From positions 124,001-188,000 of the forward strand of contig JACKJE010000003.1 of the NCBI GenBank assembly GCA_020638135.1: a DNA stretch of 64,000 nt. Reading direction: 5' to 3'. Origin of the DNA: Methylobacteriaceae bacterium (GTDB lineage: Bacteria > Pseudomonadota > Alphaproteobacteria > Rhizobiales > Beijerinckiaceae). The notes below the pieces were generated by a model that had not been told where the DNA came from, did no database searches, and saw nothing but the letters and a program-made list of their open reading frames with translations. Below are positions 21,196-30,518 of this stretch, in pieces (within the stretch, counting starts at the first letter, position 1; every line of letters begins with the position of its first letter). The translations under genes were made by a program, and so were the position numbers.

Positions 21196-22305
21196 TCAGC
21201 GCGCCGCTTGCGCGTACACCTGCATGTAACGCTCCGCCACATCAGGCCAGGCGAAGGGCTGGGCAGCCGCCACAAGGCGCGCGCGCGTGGCGGCGGGATC
21301 GCCGGCAAGCCGCGCCTGCGCCGCGACAATCGCCGCAGCTGCTTTGGCGGGCTGCGCATAGTCGGTCAGAACCACGTCCGACACGCGCTCGGCGAAAGAC
21401 TTGAAGGCGGCGTTCGCCTCGACGACCGGCAGCAGGCCGGCGCTCAGCGCCTCGATCAGCGAAATGCCGAAGCCTTCGTGTACGCTGGCGCTGACGAACA
21501 GGCTCGCGCCGGAGATGATCCGTGCGATCTCGGCATTGCTCGCCCCGACATGCAGCCGCACGCGCGCTTCGAGCCCACGCTTTGCAAGCTCCGCGGCCAG
21601 CGTCTCGCGCGTCCAGTCGAATTCGCCGCCGATCAGATCGAGCGAAAACTCCGGATCGATCTTGCCGAGCTCCGCCATGGCGTCGAGCAGGCGATCAGGC
21701 TTCTTGTTGAAGGAAAACCGCCCGATCGCGACCAGATTCTTCGTCGCCGTGCGGCTCCCTCGATCCGCGAACTTGGAAATGTCGACGCCATTCTCGATCA
21801 GCACGAGATTGTCGCGCGCGACCGCCGAGAACATTTCGAAATCGGGTTTGCTGCAGGCCACGATCCGCGCGTAGCCGCGCGCCGCCGCCCGCGTGATCGT
21901 CGCAAACCACAGGCGCTTCAACCGCGCATGGGCGTCGGTGTGAAAAAAGCCGCCATGCGTCGTCGCCACCATCGGCCGGCGGTGCAGCGGACGGGTGAAA
22001 CTCATGAAATCGAAGAAGAAGTCGATGGCGTGGACATGCACGACATCGGCGTCGCGCACATGGCCGAGCACGGCCGGCGCGAACGGATAGCGCATCGAGC
22101 CGCGATAGGGAAAGCGCAGCACCTGCGCCCCCATCCAGTCCTCGCGCGCGACGAGGCGCGTGTCCGGATCGGTGAAGATGCGGTCGAGCGTCAGCACGCG
22201 CACATCGTGGCCGGCGCGGACCTGCGCCTCCACGAGCTGGGCGACCACTTCCTCGATCCCGCCGAGGCCCGGCGGGAACTGCCGCGTGACATGAACGATC
22301 CGCAT
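21196..22305 (-). CDS. Glycosyltransferase family 4
   Basis: The 369-residue retaining GT-B glycosyltransferase has an N-terminal acceptor domain starting MRIVHVTRQFPPGLGGIEEV with a glycine-rich loop, and a C-terminal nucleotide-sugar domain with GRFSFNKKPDRLLDAM and the EX7E region EGFGISLIEALSAG. GT4 enzymes commonly add mannose or glucose from GDP- or UDP-sugar; with manC in the locus, GDP-mannose is a reasonable but unproven donor. It converges with the GH5 gene, leaving three bases between stops. Confidence 0.92.
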   Translation of the reverse strand: MRIVHVTRQFPPGLGGIEEVVAQLVEAQVRAGHDVRVLTLDRIFTDPDTRLVAREDWMGAQVLRFPYRGSMRYPFAPAVLGHVRDADVVHVHAIDFFFDFMSFTRPLHRRPMVATTHGGFFHTDAHARLKRLWFATITRAAARGYARIVACSKPDFEMFSAVARDNLVLIENGVDISKFADRGSRTATKNLVAIGRFSFNKKPDRLLDAMAELGKIDPEFSLDLIGGEFDWTRETLAAELAKRGLEARVRLHVGASNAEIARIISGASLFVSASVHEGFGISLIEALSAGLLPVVEANAAFKSFAERVSDVVLTDYAQPAKAAAAIVAAQARLAGDPAATRARLVAAAQPFAWPDVAERYMQVYAQAAR

Positions 22306-22408
22306 ACCGGCCGCTGTTCACCCAATCGCAAGTCGAAGCCGGCAATATGCCGTCAACCCCGCAAGAAAGTCTGAACGGCCGGACCGGCCGGCGCGAAACG
22401 AGACATCC

Positions 22409-23281
22409 TTGATCGAAACCGCGGCCCCGCGCCTCTCCCTCCTGTGCTGCACGGTCGGCCGCACCGACAAGCTCGACCGGCTCCTGGCCTCGCTCGCCCG
22501 TCAGACTTTTCGCGACTTCGAACTCGTCGTCGTCGACCAGAACGAACCCGGCGCGCTCGATCCGGTGCTCGCCCCCTATCTCGAACGGCTGGATATCCGC
22601 CACGTCCGCTCCGAGCGCGGCCTGTCGCGCGCGCGCAACGTCGGGCTCTCGCATTGTCGGGCGAAAATCGTCGCCTTTCCGGACGATGATTGCTGGTATC
22701 CCGACGCTCTCGCCGAACAGATCGTCGCCCTGTTCGACGCCGATGCCGGCGCCGGCGTCTTCACCGGCCGCACGGTCGATGCGGCGGGCGCGGATTCGCT
22801 CGGCCTGTTTCTCGAGGCCGACGCCGCAATCACGAAATCCAATGTCTGGCTGATCGGCAATTCGAATTCACTCTTCATCCGCACCGAAATCGCGCGAGAG
22901 ATCGGCGGCTTCGACGAAAGCCTCGGCGTCGGCGCGCCGACGCCCTTCAAGTCGGGCGAAGAAACCGATTTCCTGCTGCGCGCTCTGGCGACCGGCGCGC
23001 GCGGTTTCTATCGCCGCGATCTCCTCGTCCATCACGATCAGGCGCCGGTCGGCGGCGCGGGCGGCGTGGCGCGCGCGCAGGATTATGCGCGCGGTTTCGG
23101 CCGCGTCCTGCGACTGCACGGTTATGGCGCGCCCTATCTGGCGATGCGCGTCATCCGCACGTCGGCGCGCGCGGCTCTGGCGCTGGCGACCGGCGATATG
23201 GCGACCGCGCGCTACAAGGCGCTGTGGGCGCTCGGCACATTCAAGGGGTTTATTGCGCCTCTTCCAGGACGCGGAGCCTGA
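22409..23281 (+). CDS. Glycosyltransferase family 2
   Basis: The inverting GT-A transferase of 290 residues has the N-terminal LLCCTVGRTDKLDRLLASLARQ, the metal/nucleotide-binding PDDD at residues 91-94 followed by CWYP, and a later GxDExxGxG-like segment (GGFDESLGVGAPTPF). There are no transmembrane helices, so it acts on the cytoplasmic face. The start is TTG at 22409. The last 32 bases overlap the convergent GT26 gene on the opposite strand. Confidence 0.9.
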   Translation: MIETAAPRLSLLCCTVGRTDKLDRLLASLARQTFRDFELVVVDQNEPGALDPVLAPYLERLDIRHVRSERGLSRARNVGLSHCRAKIVAFPDDDCWYPDALAEQIVALFDADAGAGVFTGRTVDAAGADSLGLFLEADAAITKSNVWLIGNSNSLFIRTEIAREIGGFDESLGVGAPTPFKSGEETDFLLRALATGARGFYRRDLLVHHDQAPVGGAGGVARAQDYARGFGRVLRLHGYGAPYLAMRVIRTSARAALALATGDMATARYKALWALGTFKGFIAPLPGRGA

Positions 23282-24029
23282 GCACGGCGATCAGGAAGGC
23301 CGCCGTCTCGATCGTATAGCGGCGCAGCAGGCGGCCGGGCTCCTGCGCGACACGGAAGGCCCATTCGAGCCGCGCCCGACGCATCCAGACCGGCGCGCGC
23401 GCGACGCGCTCGGCGGTGAAATCGAACAGGGCGCCGACGCCGAACATCGCTTTGGCGCCCAATGTGTCGAAATGGCGCGCGATGAACAGTTCCTGTTGCG
23501 GATTGCCGAGCGCGACCAGCAGGATGTCGGGCCTGGCGGCCGCCGTCGCGCGCACCACGTCCTCTTCCTCTTCGGAGCGGAAGAAGCCATGGCGCGCGCC
23601 GACGAATTCCAGATGCGGGAAGCGTTCGGCGAAACGGCGGCTCGCCTCCTCCGCGACGCCGGGCGCTGCGCCGATCAGATAGATGCGCGTCGCCTTCGGC
23701 AGATCGGCGAACAGTGCAGGCACGAAGTCGGTGCCGTTCAGATTTTCGGGAAACCCGCGCCGCTCGAGAATGCGCACGGCGATCTCGAGCCCGATCCCGT
23801 CATTGACCACGCAGAACCGGCCCAAAGCCTCCTGATAGGCGCGGTCGCGCAGCGCGATTTCAGCCGTGTGCGCGTTGCAGAACGCCACCGCCAGGGGCGC
23901 GGCGCCCGGCGCCAGCGCGTCGAGCACGCGTTGCGTCAGCGCCTTGCTCGTCGTGCGCTCGACGTTCAGCGCGCCGATGGCGGCGAAATCGGATCGTGAT
24001 GCGGACTGCTGCGGTTCGGCTTGCGACAT
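23250..24029 (-). CDS. Glycosyltransferase family 26 (WecG/TagA/CpsF/GumM)
   Basis: The 259-residue protein carries the WecG/TagA family pattern: FCNAHTAEIA, NDGIGLEIAVRIL, NLNGTDFVPAL, LVALGNPQQELFI and a C-terminal RRARLEWAFRVAQEPGRLLRRY. Members add ManNAcA, ManNAc or glucose to lipid-linked acceptors, and GumM of xanthan belongs here. The ATG at 24029 was chosen, as the upstream in-frame extension (to 24089) is Arg-rich and lacks family similarity. Its 3' end overlaps the 3' end of the GT2 gene on the other strand by 32 bases. It is divergent from the GumC gene at 24197. Confidence 0.92.
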   Translation of the reverse strand: MSQAEPQQSASRSDFAAIGALNVERTTSKALTQRVLDALAPGAAPLAVAFCNAHTAEIALRDRAYQEALGRFCVVNDGIGLEIAVRILERRGFPENLNGTDFVPALFADLPKATRIYLIGAAPGVAEEASRRFAERFPHLEFVGARHGFFRSEEEEDVVRATAAARPDILLVALGNPQQELFIARHFDTLGAKAMFGVGALFDFTAERVARAPVWMRRARLEWAFRVAQEPGRLLRRYTIETAAFLIAVLRLRVLEEAQ

Positions 24030-24196
24030 GGCGCCCCAAAATGGATCACGGGTTCGACGTGATCGCTGTCCCAGCAGGGGCGGCGCCATATGCCGGCGCG
24101 CTTCCGTTGGCCGATCCAGAAAAACGCGGTTTGGGAAACGAAACGTAAAGATCGAGCGGGCAATGTGGCGCCAACGTGCATTGGTACAGGTGAATT

Positions 24197-26221
24197 TTGT
24201 CCTACGCGGTCGAGAGGATCGCCGTCGCAGAGCGAACAGCCGACCTCGCCCCGGGGCGCAGGACGGCCGCCGAACTGCGTCTGGACGCCGAGGCGATCCT
24301 GCGCCGCAATTGGCGGCTGATTCTGGCCACGACGGTCGCCACCCTGCTGTTCGGCCTCGCCTTCGCCGTGCTGACGCCGGCCAAATACAAATCCTCGGCG
24401 CAATTGCTGGTCGATCCGCGCGGCCTGCAGATTCTCAAGAACGACATCACCCGCACGCCCGAGAACGCCGACGGCAATCTCGTCGACGTCGAGAACCAGC
24501 GCTACATCCTCCTGTCGCGCTCGATCCTCGGCGCGGTGGTCGATCATGAGAAGCTCGCCGAAAATGACGCTTTCGGCGGCCGGGCGCCGGGCCTGATGTC
24601 GCGCCTGTTCGGCGCTTTCGGCCGCCCGGCGGTCGACCGCCGCACCCGCGCGATCCAGACCCTCAGCGACATGGTGGAAGTCGTGCGCGGCGAACGCGCC
24701 TATGTGCTCGACGTCGTCGTCACCTCCAAGGATCCCGACGTTTCCGCAAAACTCGCCAATGTCATCGCGCGCACCTTCCTCGAAGCGCAGATCGACGCGC
24801 GTTCCGACGCCGCCAAGCGCGCGAGCGAGGAACTCTCCAAGCGCGCCGACGATCTTCGCCGCCAGGTGCAGAAGGCCGAAAAGGAAGTCGAACGCTTCCG
24901 CGCCGAACACGGACTCGTTCAGACCGCGACCGGACGCCCGCTCGCCGAGCAGCAGATTTCCGACCTGTCGACGCAGCTCGGCCTCGTGCGCGGCCGCATC
25001 GCCGACGCGCAGGCGCGCGTCGACGCAGTCAACAAGTTCCGCAGGTCCGGCCAGAATGTGGAGGCGCTGAGCGAGGCGCTCAACGCGCCGACCATCGTCA
25101 GCCTGCGCGCGCAATATGCGCAGGCCGCCCAGCAGGCGGCTTCGCTCGCCACCCAGCTCGGCCCGCGCCATCCAGCCCTCATGCAGGCGCAGGAGCAGGC
25201 GCGCGACGCGCGGCGCCTGATCTCCGCCGAACTCGACCGGATCGCCGAAGCGGCCAAGACCGATCTCGCCCGCGCCAAGGCGAGCGAAGCCTCGCTGCTC
25301 AAACAGAGCGGCGCCGTGCGCACCGTCAACGACAGCGACGGCTCGGCGCTGGTGCAGTTGCGCGATCTCGAACGCGCGGCAGAAGCCAATCGCGTCGTCT
25401 ATCAATCCTTCCTCGGACGCGCCAAGGAACTCGGCGAGAGCCAGAACATCGACACGGCCAACGCCCGCGTCATCTCGCCGGCCGTGCCGGCGCTCAAGCC
25501 TGCGGGCGCGCCTGCTTCGCTGATCCTGGCGGGCTCGCTGCTGTTCGGCCTCGTGCTCGGCTCCGGCCTCGCCTATGCGCGCGAGCGGCTCGACGGCGCC
25601 ATCCGCTCGCGCCGCGATCTCGCTGCGCTGACCGGATTGCCCATTCTCGCCCTCCTGCCGCTCTCCGCGCCCGCCGCAAAAGGCAAGGGTGAACTCGTCC
25701 CCGATCAGGCGGCCTTCCGCCGTTTGCTCGCGCGCGTGCGCCCCGAGCCGCGCCGCGGCGAGAAGACCGTCGCCTTCGTCGGCCTTGCCGGCGACAGGAC
25801 GGCGACCGAAATCATCGTCACGCTGGCCGAATACGCGCGCTGGGAAAAATTCGACGTCGCTGTCGTGGCGAGCGGCGACACTGATAAGGTCGCCGGCGCG
25901 CTGGAGACCAAGGGTCGGCGCGTTCTCGGGCGCGGCAATGTCGAGGTCGCGCGCCTCGCCGACATTTCCATCGGCGCCCGCGCCGCGCTCCGGCGGTTCC
26001 AGCAGATCGTGGCGCGCGCCGATTTCGTGCTCGTCGACGCGCCCGCGCCGATCGACGACCCGGACGCGTCCGTCGCGCTCGATCTCGCCGATCGCATCGT
26101 GCTCGTGCTGCGCGCAGGCAATATCGACCGCGCGCATCTGCAAGCCACCTTCGACACGCTCGCCGATTATGACGACAGGCTCGCGGGCCTCGTGCTCGTC
26201 GGCGACCTGCCGGCAGCCTGA
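24197..26221 (+). CDS. GumC-like polysaccharide co-polymerase with degenerate kinase domain
   Basis: The 674-residue PCP-2-type protein has a cytoplasmic N-terminus, TM1 at about 41-60, a Wzz domain (YKSSAQLLVDPRGLQILKND), a long periplasmic coiled coil with GPRHPAL at 322-328, TM2 at about 440-461, and a C-terminal Rossmann domain from residue 523. That domain begins KTVAFVGLAGDRTATE where Walker A would be, without the P-loop lysine, and the C-terminus lacks a tyrosine cluster, so BY-kinase activity is unlikely. It probably controls chain length and export with the polymerase six bases downstream. The start is TTG at 24197. No OPX outer-membrane partner is present in the window. Confidence 0.9.
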   Translation: MSYAVERIAVAERTADLAPGRRTAAELRLDAEAILRRNWRLILATTVATLLFGLAFAVLTPAKYKSSAQLLVDPRGLQILKNDITRTPENADGNLVDVENQRYILLSRSILGAVVDHEKLAENDAFGGRAPGLMSRLFGAFGRPAVDRRTRAIQTLSDMVEVVRGERAYVLDVVVTSKDPDVSAKLANVIARTFLEAQIDARSDAAKRASEELSKRADDLRRQVQKAEKEVERFRAEHGLVQTATGRPLAEQQISDLSTQLGLVRGRIADAQARVDAVNKFRRSGQNVEALSEALNAPTIVSLRAQYAQAAQQAASLATQLGPRHPALMQAQEQARDARRLISAELDRIAEAAKTDLARAKASEASLLKQSGAVRTVNDSDGSALVQLRDLERAAEANRVVYQSFLGRAKELGESQNIDTANARVISPAVPALKPAGAPASLILAGSLLFGLVLGSGLAYARERLDGAIRSRRDLAALTGLPILALLPLSAPAAKGKGELVPDQAAFRRLLARVRPEPRRGEKTVAFVGLAGDRTATEIIVTLAEYARWEKFDVAVVASGDTDKVAGALETKGRRVLGRGNVEVARLADISIGARAALRRFQQIVARADFVLVDAPAPIDDPDASVALDLADRIVLVLRAGNIDRAHLQATFDTLADYDDRLAGLVLVGDLPAA

Positions 26222-26226
26222 ACGCC

Positions 26227-27492
26227 ATGCGCGCGCGCGCCGCCGTCCCGCCGCATCCCGCCGTAGTCACGGACTGGCGTCCGCGTGTCCTGTCGGCCGT
26301 CGTGCTCGGCGCGATCCTGTTCAATTTCGCGCTCTGCTTCGTCAACACCAATCTGTTCCGCACAGGCGCCGCCATCGTCATCGGCTGCGAAATGGCGCTG
26401 ATCGGCGTCACGCTCGCGTTGATCGCCGGGCGCACGTTCGATCTCTTCGTTATCCTCGGCGTCTATGTCGCCTACACGCTGTTTCTCGCAGCCTTGCAGG
26501 GCTCGTTCGATCCAAAGCCCGCACGCGACCTGATGATCCCCGTCATCTTCTATTTCGCCGCGCGCGAACTCGGCTCGCGCGAGGACGGCGACAGGCTGGT
26601 ATGGGCGGCGGTGTGGATCGTGCTCGTCGTCGGCCTGTTCGAATATGGCTTCCTCAAGCAGTTCGTGCGCCTGTTCGACATTCTCGGCTATTATGTCTCA
26701 CGCGGCACCGTGCAGGCGGCCGCCGCCGAAATGTCGGGCGACCGCCTGTTTGCGTCGGGCATGCGCTACGAGGGCCGCACGCTCCTGCCGATGCTCGGCG
26801 AACATCGCGTGTCCTCGGTGTTTCTCGAACCCGTCTCGGTCGGCAATTTCGGCGCGATCTGCTTTTCCTGGATCGTGCTGCGCGACTGGGGACGACCGCT
26901 GCGCATGATGCTCCGCCTTCTGCCCGTCGTTGCCATCTTCACGCTCGCCGACGCGCGCTTCGGCCTGTCGATCTCGATTCTGTCGATCGCGACCTGCGCG
27001 TTCGCCGGTCTCACCGGCCGCGTGCTAGTCGCCGCCGCGCCCTTCGCCGTCATCGTCGCGCTCGCCTGGATCGGCTATACCTATCCCGATGTCGCCTGGG
27101 ACAATACGTTGCGCGGCCGTATCCTGCTCGGCGGCCAGTTCCTGTCGAAGCTCGATGTCTACGACATATTCGCGCTCGTCCCGAACTTCGCCTTCACGGC
27201 CGATTCCGGCTACGCCTACACGCTGGTGAAGATCGGGCTCGCGGGTTTTGTCGCCATGTGGCTGCTGTTCGCCTTCGCGCCCGCCCGCGACATTGTCGCC
27301 TGGCGCTACCGCGTCTTCGTGGCGGTCTATGTCACGCTGCTGCTGGTGATCTCCAACTCGATCTATTCGATCAAGACGGCGGCGCTGTTGTGGTATCTCG
27401 TCGGCGCGCTCGACGCCAGGCAGAGCGCGCCATCGCTTGCGCCCACTCCCGTGCGCACGCCGTTGCGCCGTACGCGTCTGCGTCCCGCCTGA
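26227..27492 (+). CDS. Probable polysaccharide polymerase (Wzy/GumE-type membrane protein)
   Basis: The integral membrane protein of 421 residues has about ten hydrophobic segments and a larger periplasmic loop between residues 150 and 205 (containing RTLLPMLGEHRVSSVFLEP). It has no clear O-antigen-ligase motif, which is common because Wzy proteins are poorly conserved. The assignment rests on topology and on its position six bases after the GumC-like gene, the usual place for polymerase/co-polymerase pairs. It ends seven bases before the convergent hydrolase gene. Confidence 0.72.
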   Translation: MRARAAVPPHPAVVTDWRPRVLSAVVLGAILFNFALCFVNTNLFRTGAAIVIGCEMALIGVTLALIAGRTFDLFVILGVYVAYTLFLAALQGSFDPKPARDLMIPVIFYFAARELGSREDGDRLVWAAVWIVLVVGLFEYGFLKQFVRLFDILGYYVSRGTVQAAAAEMSGDRLFASGMRYEGRTLLPMLGEHRVSSVFLEPVSVGNFGAICFSWIVLRDWGRPLRMMLRLLPVVAIFTLADARFGLSISILSIATCAFAGLTGRVLVAAAPFAVIVALAWIGYTYPDVAWDNTLRGRILLGGQFLSKLDVYDIFALVPNFAFTADSGYAYTLVKIGLAGFVAMWLLFAFAPARDIVAWRYRVFVAVYVTLLLVISNSIYSIKTAALLWYLVGALDARQSAPSLAPTPVRTPLRRTRLRPA

Positions 27493-27499
27493 GCAAAGA

Positions 27500-29323
27500 T
27501 CAGCGGCGCGCGTTCTGCGCGACATGCACGACGCGCATCGTTTCCGAAATCATCGTGGCGCTCGCCTGCGGCGGCGTCAGATTGTGATCGCAGCGCGCCA
27601 TGCCGACCATGCGCACATTCGGATAGGCGGCGAGCCCCGCGCGATTCTTGCCGAAATAATCGTCGATCTCGCCGAGCCCGTCGTCGCCGTCGCTGTAGCA
27701 CAGCGTCGTCGTCACGTTGCGCGCGCGCAGAATATCGAAACGCCGCATGCATTCGGCATAGAGCGCGCCGCGCGGCCCTGCGGCGCCGAGATAGCGCATC
27801 GCAAGGACGCCGAGCCGGCGATACACGCGCTTGAGCGCATGAACGAAGCCCTGCCAGAGATCGGCCTCGCCGGCGAGCGCCTTGGCCATGCGCTCGCGCG
27901 TCAGCAGGCGCCCCACCGCCGGACCGATGCGGCGATTGCCGTAGCGTAGCGCCTGTTCCACGGATTCGGAGGGATCCCAGACGAGGCGATAGATATTCGC
28001 CGCCACCAGGCCCGACACGCGGCCATCGTTGATCGCGGCCTGCAATCCGACATAGGCGCCGCTGCACACGCCAAACAGCACGACCGGCCCGAGGCCGAAC
28101 TCCGTGACGAAATCGATTGCCTCGGTCACATCGAGCGCGGGCCAATCCGTGTAGAGCGTCTGCGCCGGCTGGCCGGGCCGCGGCGCGCTGTCGCCTATGC
28201 CTGCGAGATCGAAGCGCAGGCTCGCCACGCCCATATGCGCGAGCGCGCGGGCGTTCTCCACGCTCATTCGCCGCCAGCCGATATGCGAATTGCGGCCGAC
28301 GCTGATCATGATGACGACGGGCGTGCGCTCGGTGGCGACCGCGGGACGGCACAGCACGCCGAACAGACGCTCGCCCTCGCCGAAACGCGCGGCGGTCTCG
28401 ACAAAACCTTCGCCGACGACGACCGCGGCGCCTTCCGCGATTTCGGGCGCCGCGGTGTCGCCGGTCAGGCGCACGGGCGCAACCTCGCGCAGGGTGTCGA
28501 TCACGCGCTCGAAGGCGGCGATCGGCGTCGTCGCCATGGTCGGACCCGCCATGATGTCGGCATAGCCCTGCAACGGGCAGTCGCGCACCTCCGCGCCGCC
28601 CGCGCCCAGTCGCGACACGAGTTCGCCGACGTCGATTTCCGGCCGGTCGGCCACGATACAAAATGTTCCGGCGACCGGCCGCAGACGGTCCAGATCGAGG
28701 CGGCGCGCCTGCGCGGCGAAGGCCTCGGGCATTACAAATCCCGCAACAGCGACATCGCCGGGCGCGATCTGCTCGCTGCCGTCGTCGTCCGCCGCGACCA
28801 TGGCGGCGAGCGCCTGTGTCTCCCTGATGTAGCGCCGCCCGGTCAGCGGCGAGGCAAGAAGAATGACGCCCCTGGCCGCAAGCCCGCGCGCCGCGGCCTC
28901 CGCCGCCACGAGGCAGCCGAGGCCGAAGCCCGCGAGCACGATCTCGCGCGCGCCGCTGAGCCGTCTAAGCAGCGCGGCAGCCTCGACGACCGCGTCGATC
29001 CAGTCGTCGAGACCGCACGCGGCGAGGTCGGAGGCGGAATTGACGACGCCCGGATAGTCGAAGCGCAGCGTCGGATAGCCGGCGGCGGCCAGCATGCCCG
29101 AAAATTCGACGCAGGAGCGGTGTGCGCACAGGGCCTCGTAGCCCCAGGAGGCGCAGAAAACGACGCCGATGTCGCCGGCGGCCGGGTGGTGGTAGGCGAA
29201 GCCGTCGAGAAAGGCGACAGGCGTCGCGACCGGACCGACGGCCGCAACGGCGCTCGCGGCGCGGATGTGGCATGCCGCCTGTGGCGCAAGGCCGCTGACT
29301 GTGATGGCGTCGGTCCCGATCAT
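27500..29323 (-). CDS. Tandem two-domain alpha/beta-hydrolase of the EPS locus
   Basis: The 607-residue protein is built from two alpha/beta-hydrolase units. Unit 1 has a nucleophile elbow GFGLG at 132-136, with glycine at the nucleophile position and no obvious catalytic histidine near its end (DCPLQGYADIM). Unit 2 has GVCSG at 418-422, placing Cys420 at the nucleophile position as in dienelactone hydrolases, with a plausible acid in CYSDGDDG and histidine in MARCDHNLTP near the C-terminus. The first unit is therefore probably inactive and the second active. The substrate could be an ester on the polysaccharide or its lipid carrier, but this is only inferred from location. The start is ATG at 29323; a TTG at 29365 is an alternative. 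Confidence 0.8.
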   Translation of the reverse strand: MIGTDAITVSGLAPQAACHIRAASAVAAVGPVATPVAFLDGFAYHHPAAGDIGVVFCASWGYEALCAHRSCVEFSGMLAAAGYPTLRFDYPGVVNSASDLAACGLDDWIDAVVEAAALLRRLSGAREIVLAGFGLGCLVAAEAAARGLAARGVILLASPLTGRRYIRETQALAAMVAADDDGSEQIAPGDVAVAGFVMPEAFAAQARRLDLDRLRPVAGTFCIVADRPEIDVGELVSRLGAGGAEVRDCPLQGYADIMAGPTMATTPIAAFERVIDTLREVAPVRLTGDTAAPEIAEGAAVVVGEGFVETAARFGEGERLFGVLCRPAVATERTPVVIMISVGRNSHIGWRRMSVENARALAHMGVASLRFDLAGIGDSAPRPGQPAQTLYTDWPALDVTEAIDFVTEFGLGPVVLFGVCSGAYVGLQAAINDGRVSGLVAANIYRLVWDPSESVEQALRYGNRRIGPAVGRLLTRERMAKALAGEADLWQGFVHALKRVYRRLGVLAMRYLGAAGPRGALYAECMRRFDILRARNVTTTLCYSDGDDGLGEIDDYFGKNRAGLAAYPNVRMVGMARCDHNLTPPQASATMISETMRVVHVAQNARR

Positions 29324-29470
29324 GTGACCGCAAGATACCGAATGTCGTAGGGAAACCCGAGCCAAACCCTCGAATCCGGTTAATGGGCTCGGCGCAATCG
29401 CGACATATCCGGAAAGGATGCGCGCGGCGCGGATTGCGCGGCGCCCCCGCCTCGTCTAGGCGAGACCGTC

Positions 29471-30397
29471 ATGAGCCAGGTTCTCGCCATCACCGTCCCG
29501 ATCTTTCTGATCATCGGCGTCGCCTATTTCGCCGTTCGCGGCGGCCTCGTCGAACAGGCGGGGCTGAAGACCATGGCGGGCTTCGTGCTCAATTTCGCGC
29601 TGCCCGCGCTCATTATCCGCGCGCTTGCCGCGCGCAAGCTGAGCGAAGTCGCCGACGCCGCCTACTTCCTCGTCTATGGCGGCGCCTCGCTCGTTGTCTT
29701 CGTCGCCGTCTACGCCATCGCGCGAGGGCTGCGCGGCCGCGACCAGTCGGCGAGCGCGATCCAGGCTCTGGGCGCGACCGCCGCCAATAGCGGCTTCTTC
29801 GGCTATCCGATCGCCGCGCTGGTGCTCGGCGCGCCGGCCGGCGTCGCGCTGTCGCTCAACATGGCCTTTGAGAACATCGTCCTGATCCCACTCGCGCTGG
29901 CGCTGGCCGAGGCCGGCCGCAGCGGCGGCGCGGGCGTCGGCGAAACCCTGCGCGGAGCCGGTCGCCGGCTCGTGCGCAACCCGCTGATCATCGCCATCGT
30001 CGTCGGCGTCATCCTGTCGGCGACCGGCCTCGCCCTGCCGGCCCCGGTCGCCCGCGCCGTCGACATGCTGGCGAACGCGGCCGGCGCCGCCGCCCTTTTC
30101 GCCATCGGCGGCGCGCTGATCGGCCTGGAGACGCGCGGCATGGCGGGCGATGTCGGGTTGGTGGTCGCCGGCAAGCTGATCGCCCACCCGCTCGCCGTCT
30201 TCGCTTGCCTGAAACTCGCGCCCGGCCTCGATCCGACGCTCGCCAAGGCCGCGCTGATCTTCGCGTCCGCCCCGGTCATCACGATTTATCCGCTGCTCGG
30301 CCAGATCTACGGTCAGGCGCAACTCTGCTCGGCGGCGCTGATTTCCGGCGTCGCCCTGTCCTTCCTGACGATTTCGGCGCTGCTCTATTTCCTCTGA
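29471..30397 (+). CDS. AEC (auxin efflux carrier) family transporter
   Basis: The 308-residue inner-membrane protein has about ten helices in two halves. The helix-break region [20 protein letters not shown], with its conserved Asn and Pro, is typical of bacterial AEC permeases, which export or import organic acids such as malonate or malate. The start is ATG at 29471, about ten bases after the TCTAGGCGAG stretch. It stands alone between the EPS locus and rpmE, so the substrate is unknown. Confidence 0.9.
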   Translation: MSQVLAITVPIFLIIGVAYFAVRGGLVEQAGLKTMAGFVLNFALPALIIRALAARKLSEVADAAYFLVYGGASLVVFVAVYAIARGLRGRDQSASAIQALGATAANSGFFGYPIAALVLGAPAGVALSLNMAFENIVLIPLALALAEAGRSGGAGVGETLRGAGRRLVRNPLIIAIVVGVILSATGLALPAPVARAVDMLANAAGAAALFAIGGALIGLETRGMAGDVGLVVAGKLIAHPLAVFACLKLAPGLDPTLAKAALIFASAPVITIYPLLGQIYGQAQLCSAALISGVALSFLTISALLYFL

Positions 30398-30518
30398 GGC
30401 GCGGTCGCCCTGCTCTTGCGCCCCGGGCCTGCTTGCGATATTGAGCCGCCTTCCGTTTCAACGGCGCGATATCAGGCGGGTCCCCCGACGATCTCCCGCG
30501 CGCTGCGAGGACCAGACG

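Noticed and set aside
23966..26143. 725-codon open frame antisense to the second GumC-like gene
   Set aside because: No motif, signal or domain is visible, and the plus-strand GumC-like protein explains the region completely.
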